Below, in pieces: positions 33,310 to 41,325 of a stretch of 64,000 nucleotides of DNA. Origin of the DNA: an uncultured Clostridia bacterium (lineage in GTDB: Bacteria; Bacillota; Clostridia; UBA1381); contig CAKSDE010000007.1 in assembly GCA_934444735.1 (NCBI GenBank), forward strand, positions 1-64,000, written 5' to 3'. A program made the position numbers and the translations under genes. Numbering within the stretch: position 1 is the first letter of the stretch; each line of letters starts with the position of its first letter. The notes below the pieces were generated by a model, which saw only the letters and a program-made list of their open reading frames with translations, was not told the origin of the DNA and ran no database searches.

Positions 33310-34167
33310 CGAGAAGTCGGGAGGGAACGGACATTCGACGGTCATGTGTTTTTTTAATATCGGGTGTGTAAAGCTCATTTCTTTACAGTGCAGTCTTGTT
33401 CTCTCACCGATATCATGCCCGTACAGGGCATCACCCAAAAGCGGCGAGCCGATATATGCAAAGTGAACACGTATTTGATGTGTTCTGCCTGTCAATGGAT
33501 TTACCTTTACAAGGCTTTTGCCGCAAATAACTTTTACTGTTTCGTATTTTGTTAAAGCAGCTCTGCCGTCCGAGCGAACGCATCTTTTTATTATGCTTTC
33601 CTTTTCGCGCGCAATTGGTGCGTCTATCAGCCCCGACGGGGGATTAACCTCATTTTCGCATATTGCATAGTATATTTTTTTGATTTTGCGCGCTGCTGCT
33701 TCTGCCGAGAGAAGATGTGCGGCGAGCATATTTTTTGCAATAAGAACTATACCGCTTGTTTCGCGGTCAAGCCGATTGACTGCGCGAAATACAAACTCGC
33801 CGCTGCCAATATATGCGGCTATGCCGTTGGCAAGAGTATCGGTGTAGTGATTTTGCGAGGGGTGAGTCGGTATCTTTGCAGGTTTATTTACAACCAAAAT
33901 ATCTTCGTCCTCAAAGATAACATCAAAAGTAATCTGCGGATTTTTAATAAGCTCTTTCGGGGAATCTTCGGGGATAATGATTTTCAGCCTGTCACCGTAG
34001 GCGAGCTTTTTTATGACAGTTTCTCTTTTCCCGTTTAATAATATATACTCGCCCTTTTTCAGACGTGTTATGATATTTGATGAACATTTAAGCTCATTTT
34101 TCAAAACGAACTTTATATCCTTGCCGTCAAATTTATCATCTATCAAAAATTCAAATTCCCTTTTCAT
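33301..34167 (-). CDS. RluA family pseudouridine synthase
   Basis: 288 residues: N-terminal S4-like RNA-binding segment (LKNELKCSSNIITRLKKGEY), then the catalytic domain with VVNKPAKIPTHPSQ and the active-site motif AVNRLDRETSGIVLIAKN (Asp near residue 137), ending NPLTGRTHQIRVHFAYIG and HCKEMSFTHPI. It isomerises specific uridines in rRNA or tRNA; which one (RluC/RluD type) is not determined. Confidence 0.92.
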   Translation of the reverse strand: MKREFEFLIDDKFDGKDIKFVLKNELKCSSNIITRLKKGEYILLNGKRETVIKKLAYGDRLKIIIPEDSPKELIKNPQITFDVIFEDEDILVVNKPAKIPTHPSQNHYTDTLANGIAAYIGSGEFVFRAVNRLDRETSGIVLIAKNMLAAHLLSAEAAARKIKKIYYAICENEVNPPSGLIDAPIAREKESIIKRCVRSDGRAALTKYETVKVICGKSLVKVNPLTGRTHQIRVHFAYIGSPLLGDALYGHDIGERTRLHCKEMSFTHPILKKHMTVECPFPPDFSLS

Positions 34168-34183
34168 GAATATCTCCTGTAGT

Positions 34184-36712
34184 TTATTTGCGTCTGTGTA
34201 CGGTGATTTTTGCTTTTTTGTTTTCGCTTTTTATTTTCAGCCGATATGCCCCGCGATTGGTTTTTTTATACTCAGCAACATTTTCAAAGGTATAGTCATA
34301 TTTTTCGTTCATGCATATGAGCATGTATGTGCAGTCCGAGTAAGTGCGGCAGGTAAATTCCGCAAAGGAAAAACCGTCTGACCAAGCGGACTCGGTTATA
34401 ATTGCACCAAAGCCTGTACTTATGATGCCGGGCACGAAATATGAATTATACCATGCAAGAACGGGAGCGGAGAGACCGGAAAATTGTGAGAATCCCGCAC
34501 CGCGCCTGTTATTTATCATAAAAAGCTCATAACAGTTATAGCTTAGCTCAAGCTCATCTTTCCAAAGCTCGAGTGCCGTCATTGCAATTTTATCTGCTAA
34601 GTCACACTGACCGTTATCCAAAAGCGCTTTCCATAAAATCCACTGGTGCGGCATCCAGACCGAGCCGTTCCAATAGCCGTCGTGTCTGAAATATGATGCC
34701 GTTGTATCGACGACGCTTACTCCGACAGGAGTCATCATGCCTTTTTCGATATTTTCGATTATCCTGCGCTTTTGTTCATCGGTGCATGAAGATGAAATGT
34801 ACGGATAAACACCGTCCATGCCCTTGTTGTAATTTTCGCCGGAATTTGTCTTTAAAATGCCCTCAATTTTACCGTTCGAGCCGCAAAGCGCATATCCGAA
34901 ATAACCGCTTTTATCGTCCCATGCGGATTGCATTGCTTTTTCAAAACAAGCGATATATCCGCGGTATAAATCCGCATCTTCCGCAAATTCCCATTCTTCG
35001 GCAAACATCAGGAGCAGTTTTGAAAAAATTGCAGCCATTGCCGTTATGATAATGGGGTATACTTTATCCTCAAGCTTTTTGTCGTGAATATAGCACTGCG
35101 GCGGATAATCGTCCCAGCCGCCGGAATTGTAGAATAAATTCCATGCGTGAATCAGCCCGTTTTCCTTATTTCTTATGTCATAGAAGAACTTGCAGTATCG
35201 GCGCATTGACGGATAGATTGCTTTTAATGCGTTCTTGTCGTATCCGCTGTTGAAAAGCTCCTGATATAAAAAGCTTTGCGTGGGGACGGGGGAGCCGTGC
35301 AATATAAAAGGCGTATCGTAATCGTCTGCCGAAGTCAGATATGTGTTAAGACACTCGAATGCTCTTTTTTGGTCGACCGTGAGCAGCCCAAGCCCGATAA
35401 AGCCGCTATCCCATGTGTAGAGTGAATCCCAGTTTTTGCCGGGGGTGTTGTGCTTTATATATCCGCCTTTGCAGAATATCGGGTAAACAACGTTTGTCAT
35501 GGTGACTGCCGCCATGATGTTTTGGGACATCAAATATTTCCTGCCGTCTTTGTTCGGAGCAAAGGTGAAGAAGGGGACATTTTCGCTTATCTTTTCACAT
35601 TTGCCGACATCGATTTGTATTGACGAGCGTTTTTTTGTATGCGGTTTCAGAAAAACAGGACGCATAAATATATCGAAAAAATACCCGTCACCCGGCTCTG
35701 TTATTTTTTCCAGATCATGCCTGTGTGTATTTTTCAAAAGCATATTTCCTATGTCATCACCGAAAAATTCTCTTAAAACATAATCCTCGCAGTCTATGGT
35801 TACTGTATATGTTTTTTTCGCGTCGGGGTATTTAAGCGTTATAATATTCCCTGAACGCTTGACTTCGGCTATGTTGCCCTTATTTTTTTCTTCGATGCGG
35901 ACAAGCTCCGAATTTATCCCTACGGAAAAACCGTCCAATGAAATGCCTTTTGAACAGTTTATCAGCTTAAACTCCGAGATTTTGCATTTCTCAAACCGAA
36001 CAGTATAAAAAGACGGTTTTTCACAAGAGGGAAGATGGCACATCATGCTTTTTTCGCCGATTTTTAATTCTAGATCGGCAGATTCGGAGGCGGTATAGCG
36101 AATATTTATCGAATCGGCTTCGATTTCCTCAAACTTGTATGTCAGTGTATCGCCCTGCTTGTTAAAACACCAATGGCATATGCCGCGATTGTTTACAAAG
36201 TCGGAAATAAAGTATTCTCCGCGCTTAAATCCGTCAATGGGGATTTGGCAGTCGGCTTTCATCTCCGCGTAATCGGAGGAATTGATCCATATAGCGCTCT
36301 TGGGGAGCTGCACTTCATATCTTTTCAGCTCGCTTTTGCAAAACGTGGGGTACCTGAGTGACATTGTAAGATCCATCTGCAAGCTTTGATCGGAGTCGGT
36401 ATTATTAACAAAGTCGCATACAAGCTTGCATGAACCGTCTTTTTCAAACATATGTACATCGCAGTATATCATATCTTTCCATTGCATTTCATATCTGTAT
36501 AAAACATGAGAAAGGTCGGGGGAGGCTGCAAGCATTTTCGCACCGGTATCTGCTACAGTTCTCGGCAAAAGTACGCTGCGCCTGAAAAATCCGGGGAAGA
36601 TGTCTATATCGAGCCTGATCCCTTCGTCTTTGTTTGCTATGTGGGAAAAGCCGGCATATTCTTTATTGTAAGTGCCCCATTCGGGCAGGGACAGATCAAA
36701 GTTTTTGTTCAT
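34184..36712 (-). CDS. MGH1/GH63-like (alpha/alpha)6-barrel glycoside hydrolase
   Basis: 842 residues with no signal peptide. N-terminal beta-rich part (about 1-380), then an (alpha/alpha)6 barrel with clan GH-G-like motifs: NWDSLYTWDSGFIGLGLL near residue 425 (general-acid Asp region), FYNSGGWDDYPPQ, TNSGENYNKGMDGVYP and GYWNGSVWMPHQWILWKAL near residue 680. Members include alpha-glucosidases and mannosylglycerate hydrolases. The substrate cannot be fixed, but neighbours handle HexNAc (GH20) and disaccharide phosphorolysis (GH94). ATG 36712 has GGAGCATTAAA upstream. A palindromic operator overlaps its promoter (36736-36763). Confidence 0.75.
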   Translation of the reverse strand: MNKNFDLSLPEWGTYNKEYAGFSHIANKDEGIRLDIDIFPGFFRRSVLLPRTVADTGAKMLAASPDLSHVLYRYEMQWKDMIYCDVHMFEKDGSCKLVCDFVNNTDSDQSLQMDLTMSLRYPTFCKSELKRYEVQLPKSAIWINSSDYAEMKADCQIPIDGFKRGEYFISDFVNNRGICHWCFNKQGDTLTYKFEEIEADSINIRYTASESADLELKIGEKSMMCHLPSCEKPSFYTVRFEKCKISEFKLINCSKGISLDGFSVGINSELVRIEEKNKGNIAEVKRSGNIITLKYPDAKKTYTVTIDCEDYVLREFFGDDIGNMLLKNTHRHDLEKITEPGDGYFFDIFMRPVFLKPHTKKRSSIQIDVGKCEKISENVPFFTFAPNKDGRKYLMSQNIMAAVTMTNVVYPIFCKGGYIKHNTPGKNWDSLYTWDSGFIGLGLLTVDQKRAFECLNTYLTSADDYDTPFILHGSPVPTQSFLYQELFNSGYDKNALKAIYPSMRRYCKFFYDIRNKENGLIHAWNLFYNSGGWDDYPPQCYIHDKKLEDKVYPIIITAMAAIFSKLLLMFAEEWEFAEDADLYRGYIACFEKAMQSAWDDKSGYFGYALCGSNGKIEGILKTNSGENYNKGMDGVYPYISSSCTDEQKRRIIENIEKGMMTPVGVSVVDTTASYFRHDGYWNGSVWMPHQWILWKALLDNGQCDLADKIAMTALELWKDELELSYNCYELFMINNRRGAGFSQFSGLSAPVLAWYNSYFVPGIISTGFGAIITESAWSDGFSFAEFTCRTYSDCTYMLICMNEKYDYTFENVAEYKKTNRGAYRLKIKSENKKAKITVHRRK

Positions 36713-36735
36713 TTTAATGCTCCGTTTTTTTTGAA

Positions 36736-36763
36736 ATAATTATAGGCTGTTTCCTATAATTAT
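36736..36763 (-). promoter_or_regulatory. Palindromic operator over the GH63-like gene promoter
   Basis: ATAATTATAGG (36736-36746) and CCTATAATTAT (36753-36763) form a perfect 11-bp inverted repeat with a 6-base centre. On the minus strand it includes the candidate -10 TATAAT, with TTTACA 18 bases further upstream, so a bound regulator would block or modulate initiation. Confidence 0.55.
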
Positions 36764-36825
36764 AACACTATCTCTGCATATGTGTAAAGCTTATATTTTT
36801 GCTTTTTTTCGCCGATTTATTATCA

Positions 36826-37614
36826 CTATTCTGCTTTTTTCAGCTCGGCAATTGCGGCAAAATGCAGAATATCAAATTCTTCGGGGGCTATTCTTTTTAA
36901 AAGCTCCATGTGTTCGCGCTCCCACTCTGCAATTTCTTTTTCCGAGAGTGAGGCACCTATTCCGCGGCAGGCTTTCATTCTTCCGTTCCAGCTTTCGCGC
37001 GTAAAATGCACATTAAGACGGTATGCCTCATGATAAGTTAATTCAAAATATTTGTTGTAGCAGTCGGGTATTTCTATCTCGTGCAGTTTTTCTCCCGCGC
37101 CGCTCCAGTTGGGACTGTATTTTAAAACAAGATTTTCGCTTGCACCTGCGATTTCGTCCTCGAAAGGAAGCCATTCCATACACAGTACAAGAAAACGTCC
37201 GTCTTTTTTTAACTTTCGGTGGATTTTCGGTGCAACTTCTTCGTGCTTAAAATACCAAAAGCACTGACAGGCGGTAACAGCGTCAAATGAGCCGTCGGCA
37301 AAATCCAAATTTTCGGCAGAGGATACCCGATATTCGATGTTCATGTTCTTTGATAGGATTTTTGCCTGTGCTATCTGGTTGTCCGATATATCGGTGCCGA
37401 TCCATTTTGCGCCGTATTGCTGCATATTGCGCGGCAGCACCCCGGTGCCTGTGCCTATATCGAGAACAGTCTGATTGGAAAGACCTACACCGCGCTCAAA
37501 AATTTTTTTGTAAAATTCTTCGGGATAAATGTCTCGGAATTTGGCATAATCGCTCGATGTTTTACCCCAATCAAAAGCTTTTCCGCCGTCGATTCGTATA
37601 TCTTTAATATCCAT
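36826..37614 (-). CDS. Class I SAM-dependent methyltransferase
   Basis: 262 residues with the Rossmann-fold SAM site VLDIGTGTGVLPRNM near residues 51-65, WIGTDISDNQIAQAK (motif II acidic Asp) and FDAVTACQCFWYF (motif IV), then LVLCMEWLPFED. Resembles ubiquinone/menaquinone-type small-molecule methyltransferases; substrate unknown. ATG 37614 follows a weak AAAAAGGTGTG ribosome site. No operon partner: 113 bases separate it from the GH63-like gene and 250 from the next gene. Confidence 0.88.
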   Translation of the reverse strand: MDIKDIRIDGGKAFDWGKTSSDYAKFRDIYPEEFYKKIFERGVGLSNQTVLDIGTGTGVLPRNMQQYGAKWIGTDISDNQIAQAKILSKNMNIEYRVSSAENLDFADGSFDAVTACQCFWYFKHEEVAPKIHRKLKKDGRFLVLCMEWLPFEDEIAGASENLVLKYSPNWSGAGEKLHEIEIPDCYNKYFELTYHEAYRLNVHFTRESWNGRMKACRGIGASLSEKEIAEWEREHMELLKRIAPEEFDILHFAAIAELKKAE

Positions 37615-37820
37615 TTTTTATCACACCTTTTTATGTAAAAAATTTTTTGTATATTTTTTGCGGTTTTAGAGAAAATATTTGATGTAGCCCGAAAAAAACG
37701 GCGCTACCATATACCCTTTTATCATATATACCACCACAAGAGAGCTGTGGCAAAATAAATTTATTCGGCTATGGCTCAATCGCGCCACGATCCCGGGCGT
37801 GAGGAATAAGATTTATTCCC
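37615..37820. other. Intergenic stretch, no gene seen
   Basis: About 205 bases with short inverted repeats (CCACAAGAGAGCTGTGG-like near 37733, GGAATAAGATTTATTCC near 37803) but no ribosome site with a credible ORF. It contains the methyltransferase promoter region on the minus strand. Confidence 0.4.
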
Positions 37821-37862
37821 AAAAAGCTGAGTCTAAAATATAATTTTAAACTCAGCTTTTTT
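37821..37862 (-). terminator. Terminator of alpha/beta hydrolase gene
   Basis: AAAAAGCTGAGT and ACTCAGCTTTTT form a 12-bp stem, extended by TAAAAT/ATTTTA; oriented for the minus-strand gene ending at 37865. Confidence 0.8.
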
Positions 37863-37864
37863 GT

Positions 37865-38590
37865 TTATTTATCGTATTTTAAAACAAAGTCGATAATCGG
37901 TGTGTTGTCGGTCAAGCCGTGCGGATGATGGTTGCAGCCGGGCTTTACGATTGTTGTTATCGGTGCACCGTGGTCTCTGTAATATTTATCCAAAAGTGCG
38001 CCGTTTTCGATATACGGGACAACCGTATCCGAATCACCGCAAACCAGAAATATCGGAATATTGTTTTTAACAAGCGGTTCAAAATTATCCAACGGGTGAT
38101 TTCTGAACGATAAAAGCTCGGAAACAGTCATTCCCATTGCATTTTCAAATTCGGGAATCATATCGTTTTTGCTGTTGCCGCCCAAACCGCAGGGACAGCT
38201 CAAAAGATTTATAACCGGTGCGTCCAGGTACATAGCCGAAACATATTCCGGGTATTTTGCGGCAAAATAGATAGACTGCATTCCGCCGCAGCTCATGCCT
38301 ACGGTGACGCATTTTTTCTTTAAGCCGTATTTTGCCGATACGAAATCCGCAAATTTTGCTTTTATGTCGGTATCCTCCGGGTGCTTATTCCAGCGTGTTA
38401 TGTTGTCCACGTGAACAATATGATAGCCTCTTTTTACCATCTCGATTTCAAAATCAGGGAATGCACCGAAATATTCGGTCTTAAAGAGCCACTTGTCGGT
38501 TTTCTTTTCAGGGAATACAATAATTGCATTCCGTCCCTCAAATTCAAATTTTTCGCAGTCAAAACCCTGCCATTTTTCCATTTTTATCAA
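37865..38590 (-). CDS. Alpha/beta hydrolase
   Basis: 241 residues with the nucleophile elbow VGMSCGGMQ (Ser near residue 98), catalytic Asp in FLVCGDSDTVVP (near 193) and His in VKPGCNHHPHGL near 228. The set is an intact Ser-Asp-His triad of the prolyl-oligopeptidase/esterase superfamily. It lies 50 bases downstream of the GH94 gene on the same strand, separated by a 15-bp hairpin. The hydrolase may deacylate sugars such as acetylated oligosaccharides, which is inference from context only. Confidence 0.85.
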   Translation of the reverse strand: MIKMEKWQGFDCEKFEFEGRNAIIVFPEKKTDKWLFKTEYFGAFPDFEIEMVKRGYHIVHVDNITRWNKHPEDTDIKAKFADFVSAKYGLKKKCVTVGMSCGGMQSIYFAAKYPEYVSAMYLDAPVINLLSCPCGLGGNSKNDMIPEFENAMGMTVSELLSFRNHPLDNFEPLVKNNIPIFLVCGDSDTVVPYIENGALLDKYYRDHGAPITTIVKPGCNHHPHGLTDNTPIIDFVLKYDK

Positions 38591-38601
38591 ATCCTTTCTT
38601 A

Positions 38602-38635
38602 AATCATAACCACCGGTAAACCGGTGGTTATGATT
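38602..38635. repeat. Perfect 15-bp hairpin between GH94 and hydrolase genes
   Basis: AATCATAACCACCGG pairs exactly with CCGGTGGTTATGATT around TAAA. There is no strong T-run after it in either direction, so it may attenuate or stabilise the mRNA 3' end rather than terminate fully. Confidence 0.6.
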
Positions 38636-38640
38636 AGATG

Positions 38641-40920
38641 TTAGATTTCTACGCTGTATTCTTTTCTGCCCTCAACATGAGGTATGAATTTCTTTTCATT
38701 TTTTGTGATTGTAATCGAATACTTGCAGCCTCTGAATACTCTTGTGATTTTTGCGGGGAGCATTTCTTTTGAGAGGCATGGGTTGATTTCCAAGCCCTCC
38801 CATTTAGCTTTTACACCCAGCATATATTGAGTTACCGCAACATACATCCAAGCGGCAGTTCCCGAAAGCCATGATACGTTTGCCAAGCCGAACTTGTCGC
38901 TTTCAGGTCCGAATATGTTTGATGAGTATACATAAGGCTCTGCCTTGTATCTCCATTCGCCTGCGTTTTTCTGCGCGATCATCGGCAGGAGCTGGTGATA
39001 GTACTTGTATGCGTTTTCAGGTCTTTGCAAAATACATTCTGCGATAATTGCCCATGTGTTTGCATGGCAGAATACGGAGCCGTTTTCGCCGCAGCCCTTG
39101 TTGTAGCAGGTGAGAGCACCCTCTTTTGACGGATAGTCGGTAGTCATGGACGGCTCTATTTTCTTGATTCCGAGAGGTGTGTCAAGATACTTTTTAACGC
39201 TGTCCATAGCCTGAACCTGCTTGTCGGCGTCACCCATTTTTGAGATAACCGACCAGCTTTGAGCATTCAGCCAGATCTTTGCCTGAGGCTCGGATTTTGA
39301 ACCGATGAATGTACCGTTATCGGTAATACATCTTCTGAACCATTCTCCGTCCCATGCGATTGTATTTACGAGCTTTTTCTGTGTTTCGTATATGTCGAGG
39401 AACTTTTTGTCATCCTCGCCCTTTAATCTTGCCATTTCGGCAATCATCGGAAGAACCGTACCGAACTGCATTGATGTCCATATGCTTTCGCCCTTGCCCT
39501 CGCGGCATACTTTGTAGAGCATATCGTTCCAGTCGGAGGAGAGCATCAGCGGGAATCCGCGCTCGCCGAGATTTGCCATTGTGAAGTCTATGGATTTATT
39601 TATATGCTCCCATACGGTTCCTTTGCCGCCGTCGTAGTATTCAACCACTTCATCTAAATAATCAAGATTACCCTCTTCGACAACAATATTGTAGGTTGTC
39701 ATAACGAGCCAAAGGTGGTTATCGGAATGGATTCTTGTTACAGGATCCCAGCCCTCGGTCGGGAAACAGTAGTGGTTGCAGTGACCGTCGTTGTACTGCT
39801 GTGTAAAGAGCAGATTTAGCTTGTCCTTTGCACGTCTTAAATCGAACGGAACCATTGAGAGAATGTCCTGTGCGGTATCACGTACGCCGACACCTCTGAA
39901 TGTTCCTGTTGCATAATATGAAATATTTCTTGAGAACTGGAAGTTTCTCTCAGCCTGATACGGGTTCCATATGTTTATCATAGTTTCCGCGTCTTTATCC
40001 GGAATTTCGCACTGGAATTTGCTGAGATATTCGTCCCACTGTTCATGAAGTGCGGTAAATGATTTTTCGATAAAGTCTGATTCTCTGCAATGTGCGACCG
40101 ACTTTTTAATATCCTCTTCGGTCATTGCCGTACCGAGGTAGATATTTACCGTTTTTTCCTCGCCTGCTTTTAAATCAAGGTCAATTTTAAATGCAAAACA
40201 AGGATCGCCGCCGTAAAGAGTAGAGTTTGAGCAGTTTCCCTCTTCAACTCTTTGCGGATTTTCTTCACTTCTGTATGAGCCTACAAATTCGTCTCTGTCG
40301 CAATCATAACCCGAGATCTTTGCGTCTGTCGCAAAGTATACCAAAGGTGTTTCATCGGGTTTCGGCTGCATTTCGACACCGTATTTGTATACTAAAATAT
40401 CGTCCATTGCATATACCGATAACTGGTGTTTGTTATAGCATTGCCACTGGAGTTCTCTCATAAATTCCATCATGCCCAGCTCGACATAAGGGAAGATAGA
40501 GATTTTCTTGTCAACATCGGATTTGATTTTCAAATTCCACAAAAGCGCATTTTCAAATTTTCCGACAAAATATGTAGCGGTTACAGCAACGCCGTTTCTT
40601 TTTGCTTCAAAACGGGTGTAACCCATACCGTGAGTGGATTTCCATTCTTCGGGCTTGGTTTTGCACGGCTCGTTTGTCGGGCACCAGTATTCATCGGTGT
40701 CCTTTATAAAGGTATAAAAACCGCTCCTGTCGGTAGGAAGGTGGAAGAATCTGTAATGGTTGATTCTCCAGATTTGCGGTGATTTATAGAATGCGACACC
40801 GCCGCCTGCCTGTGACATCATTGTGTGAAAGGTTCCGTTTGACAGATAGTTCATCCATGGAGTCGGAGTATTGTATCTGTCAAAAGTGATTTCTTTTTTT
40901 TCGTTGTTAAATTGGTACAT
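38641..40920 (-). CDS. GH94 phosphorylase (cellobiose-phosphorylase family)
   Basis: 759 residues. The glycosyltransferase 36/GH94 architecture is clear: N-terminal beta-sandwich (TPTPWMNYLSNGTFHTMMSQ, QIWRINHYRF), helical linker, (alpha/alpha)6 barrel with the catalytic acid in RGVGVRDTAQDIL (near residue 345), HLWLVMTTYN, SSDWNDML, and a C-terminal GENGSVFCHANTW phosphate-site region. It phosphorolyses beta-linked disaccharides such as cellobiose or related compounds to a sugar-1-phosphate. I chose ATG 40920, behind TTAAGGAGAAAGACG, not the in-frame upstream codon at 40983. Cytoplasmic (no signal peptide). Confidence 0.9.
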   Translation of the reverse strand: MYQFNNEKKEITFDRYNTPTPWMNYLSNGTFHTMMSQAGGGVAFYKSPQIWRINHYRFFHLPTDRSGFYTFIKDTDEYWCPTNEPCKTKPEEWKSTHGMGYTRFEAKRNGVAVTATYFVGKFENALLWNLKIKSDVDKKISIFPYVELGMMEFMRELQWQCYNKHQLSVYAMDDILVYKYGVEMQPKPDETPLVYFATDAKISGYDCDRDEFVGSYRSEENPQRVEEGNCSNSTLYGGDPCFAFKIDLDLKAGEEKTVNIYLGTAMTEEDIKKSVAHCRESDFIEKSFTALHEQWDEYLSKFQCEIPDKDAETMINIWNPYQAERNFQFSRNISYYATGTFRGVGVRDTAQDILSMVPFDLRRAKDKLNLLFTQQYNDGHCNHYCFPTEGWDPVTRIHSDNHLWLVMTTYNIVVEEGNLDYLDEVVEYYDGGKGTVWEHINKSIDFTMANLGERGFPLMLSSDWNDMLYKVCREGKGESIWTSMQFGTVLPMIAEMARLKGEDDKKFLDIYETQKKLVNTIAWDGEWFRRCITDNGTFIGSKSEPQAKIWLNAQSWSVISKMGDADKQVQAMDSVKKYLDTPLGIKKIEPSMTTDYPSKEGALTCYNKGCGENGSVFCHANTWAIIAECILQRPENAYKYYHQLLPMIAQKNAGEWRYKAEPYVYSSNIFGPESDKFGLANVSWLSGTAAWMYVAVTQYMLGVKAKWEGLEINPCLSKEMLPAKITRVFRGCKYSITITKNEKKFIPHVEGRKEYSVEI

Positions 40921-41114
40921 CGTCTTTCTCCTTAATATAAATTTTACCATATACATTATATATCCTTTCGGTATATTTTGCAAGCGTTATTAAAATTTTT
41001 TTTGGAAAAATAACCGAATATTAACGGCTCATCAAATAAAAAAGAAAAAATTTGGATTTTTTATAAAATTCCTATTGACAAAACAATTTATTTCGAGTAT
41101 AATATCAGTGTTGT

Positions 41115-41190
41115 GCTGATGTAGCTCAGTCGGTAGAGCACTACATTGGTAGTGTAGAGGTCACGGGTTCGATTCCCGTCATCAGCTCCA
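41115..41190 (+). tRNA. tRNA-Thr (anticodon GGT)
   Basis: A 76-base cloverleaf with encoded CCA end: acceptor GCTGATG/CATCAGC, D-arm GCTCAGTCGGTAGAGC, anticodon stem CTACA/TGTAG around loop TTGGTAG (anticodon GGT), T-arm CGGGTTCGATTCCCG. The 3' half is duplicated at 51209, which makes the gene the integration site of the 10-kb element. The tRNA remains intact. Confidence 0.97.
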
Positions 41191-41192
41191 AA
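41144..41192 (+). repeat. Attachment site copy in tRNA-Thr
   Basis: 49 bases starting CATTGGTAGTGTAGAGG and ending AGCTCCAAA; identical to 51209-51257. Spans the anticodon loop through 3 bases past the CCA-containing end. Confidence 0.95.
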
Positions 41193-41195
41193 GAA

Positions 41196-41239
41196 AACCG
41201 CTTAACTATGCCATTTGTTAAGCGGTTGCTTTTTTTATC
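41196..41239 (+). terminator. Element-supplied terminator for tRNA-Thr
   Basis: AACCGCTTAAC (41196-41206) pairs with GTTAAGCGGTT (41217-41227), followed by GCTTTTTTTATC. It replaces the host terminator displaced to 51255. Confidence 0.8.
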
Positions 41240-41258
41240 AGCAAACTTTTACAAGCTT

Positions 41259-41280
41259 TTGTCCTTTATTTGTCCTTTAT
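41259..41280 (+). repeat. Left-end TTGTCCTTTAT direct repeats (2 copies)
   Basis: Two adjacent 11-mers TTGTCCTTTAT. Three more stand at 51061-51093 near the other end, in the same orientation. Candidate arm-type integrase sites. Confidence 0.6.
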
Positions 41281-41293
41281 TGTATAATTTTGT

Positions 41294-41325
41294 AATAAAA
41301 AAAGAACGGTTAAAACCGTCCTTAT
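41294..41325 (-). terminator. Integrase gene terminator
   Basis: On the minus strand, GGACGGTTTTAACCGTTC followed by TTTTTTTATT. Confidence 0.75.

Noticed and set aside
37810..37826. ATTTATTCCCAAAAAG also found at 51294-51309
   Set aside because: Only 16 bases, no flanking similarity and both in AT-rich intergenic sequence; may be chance or an old remnant.
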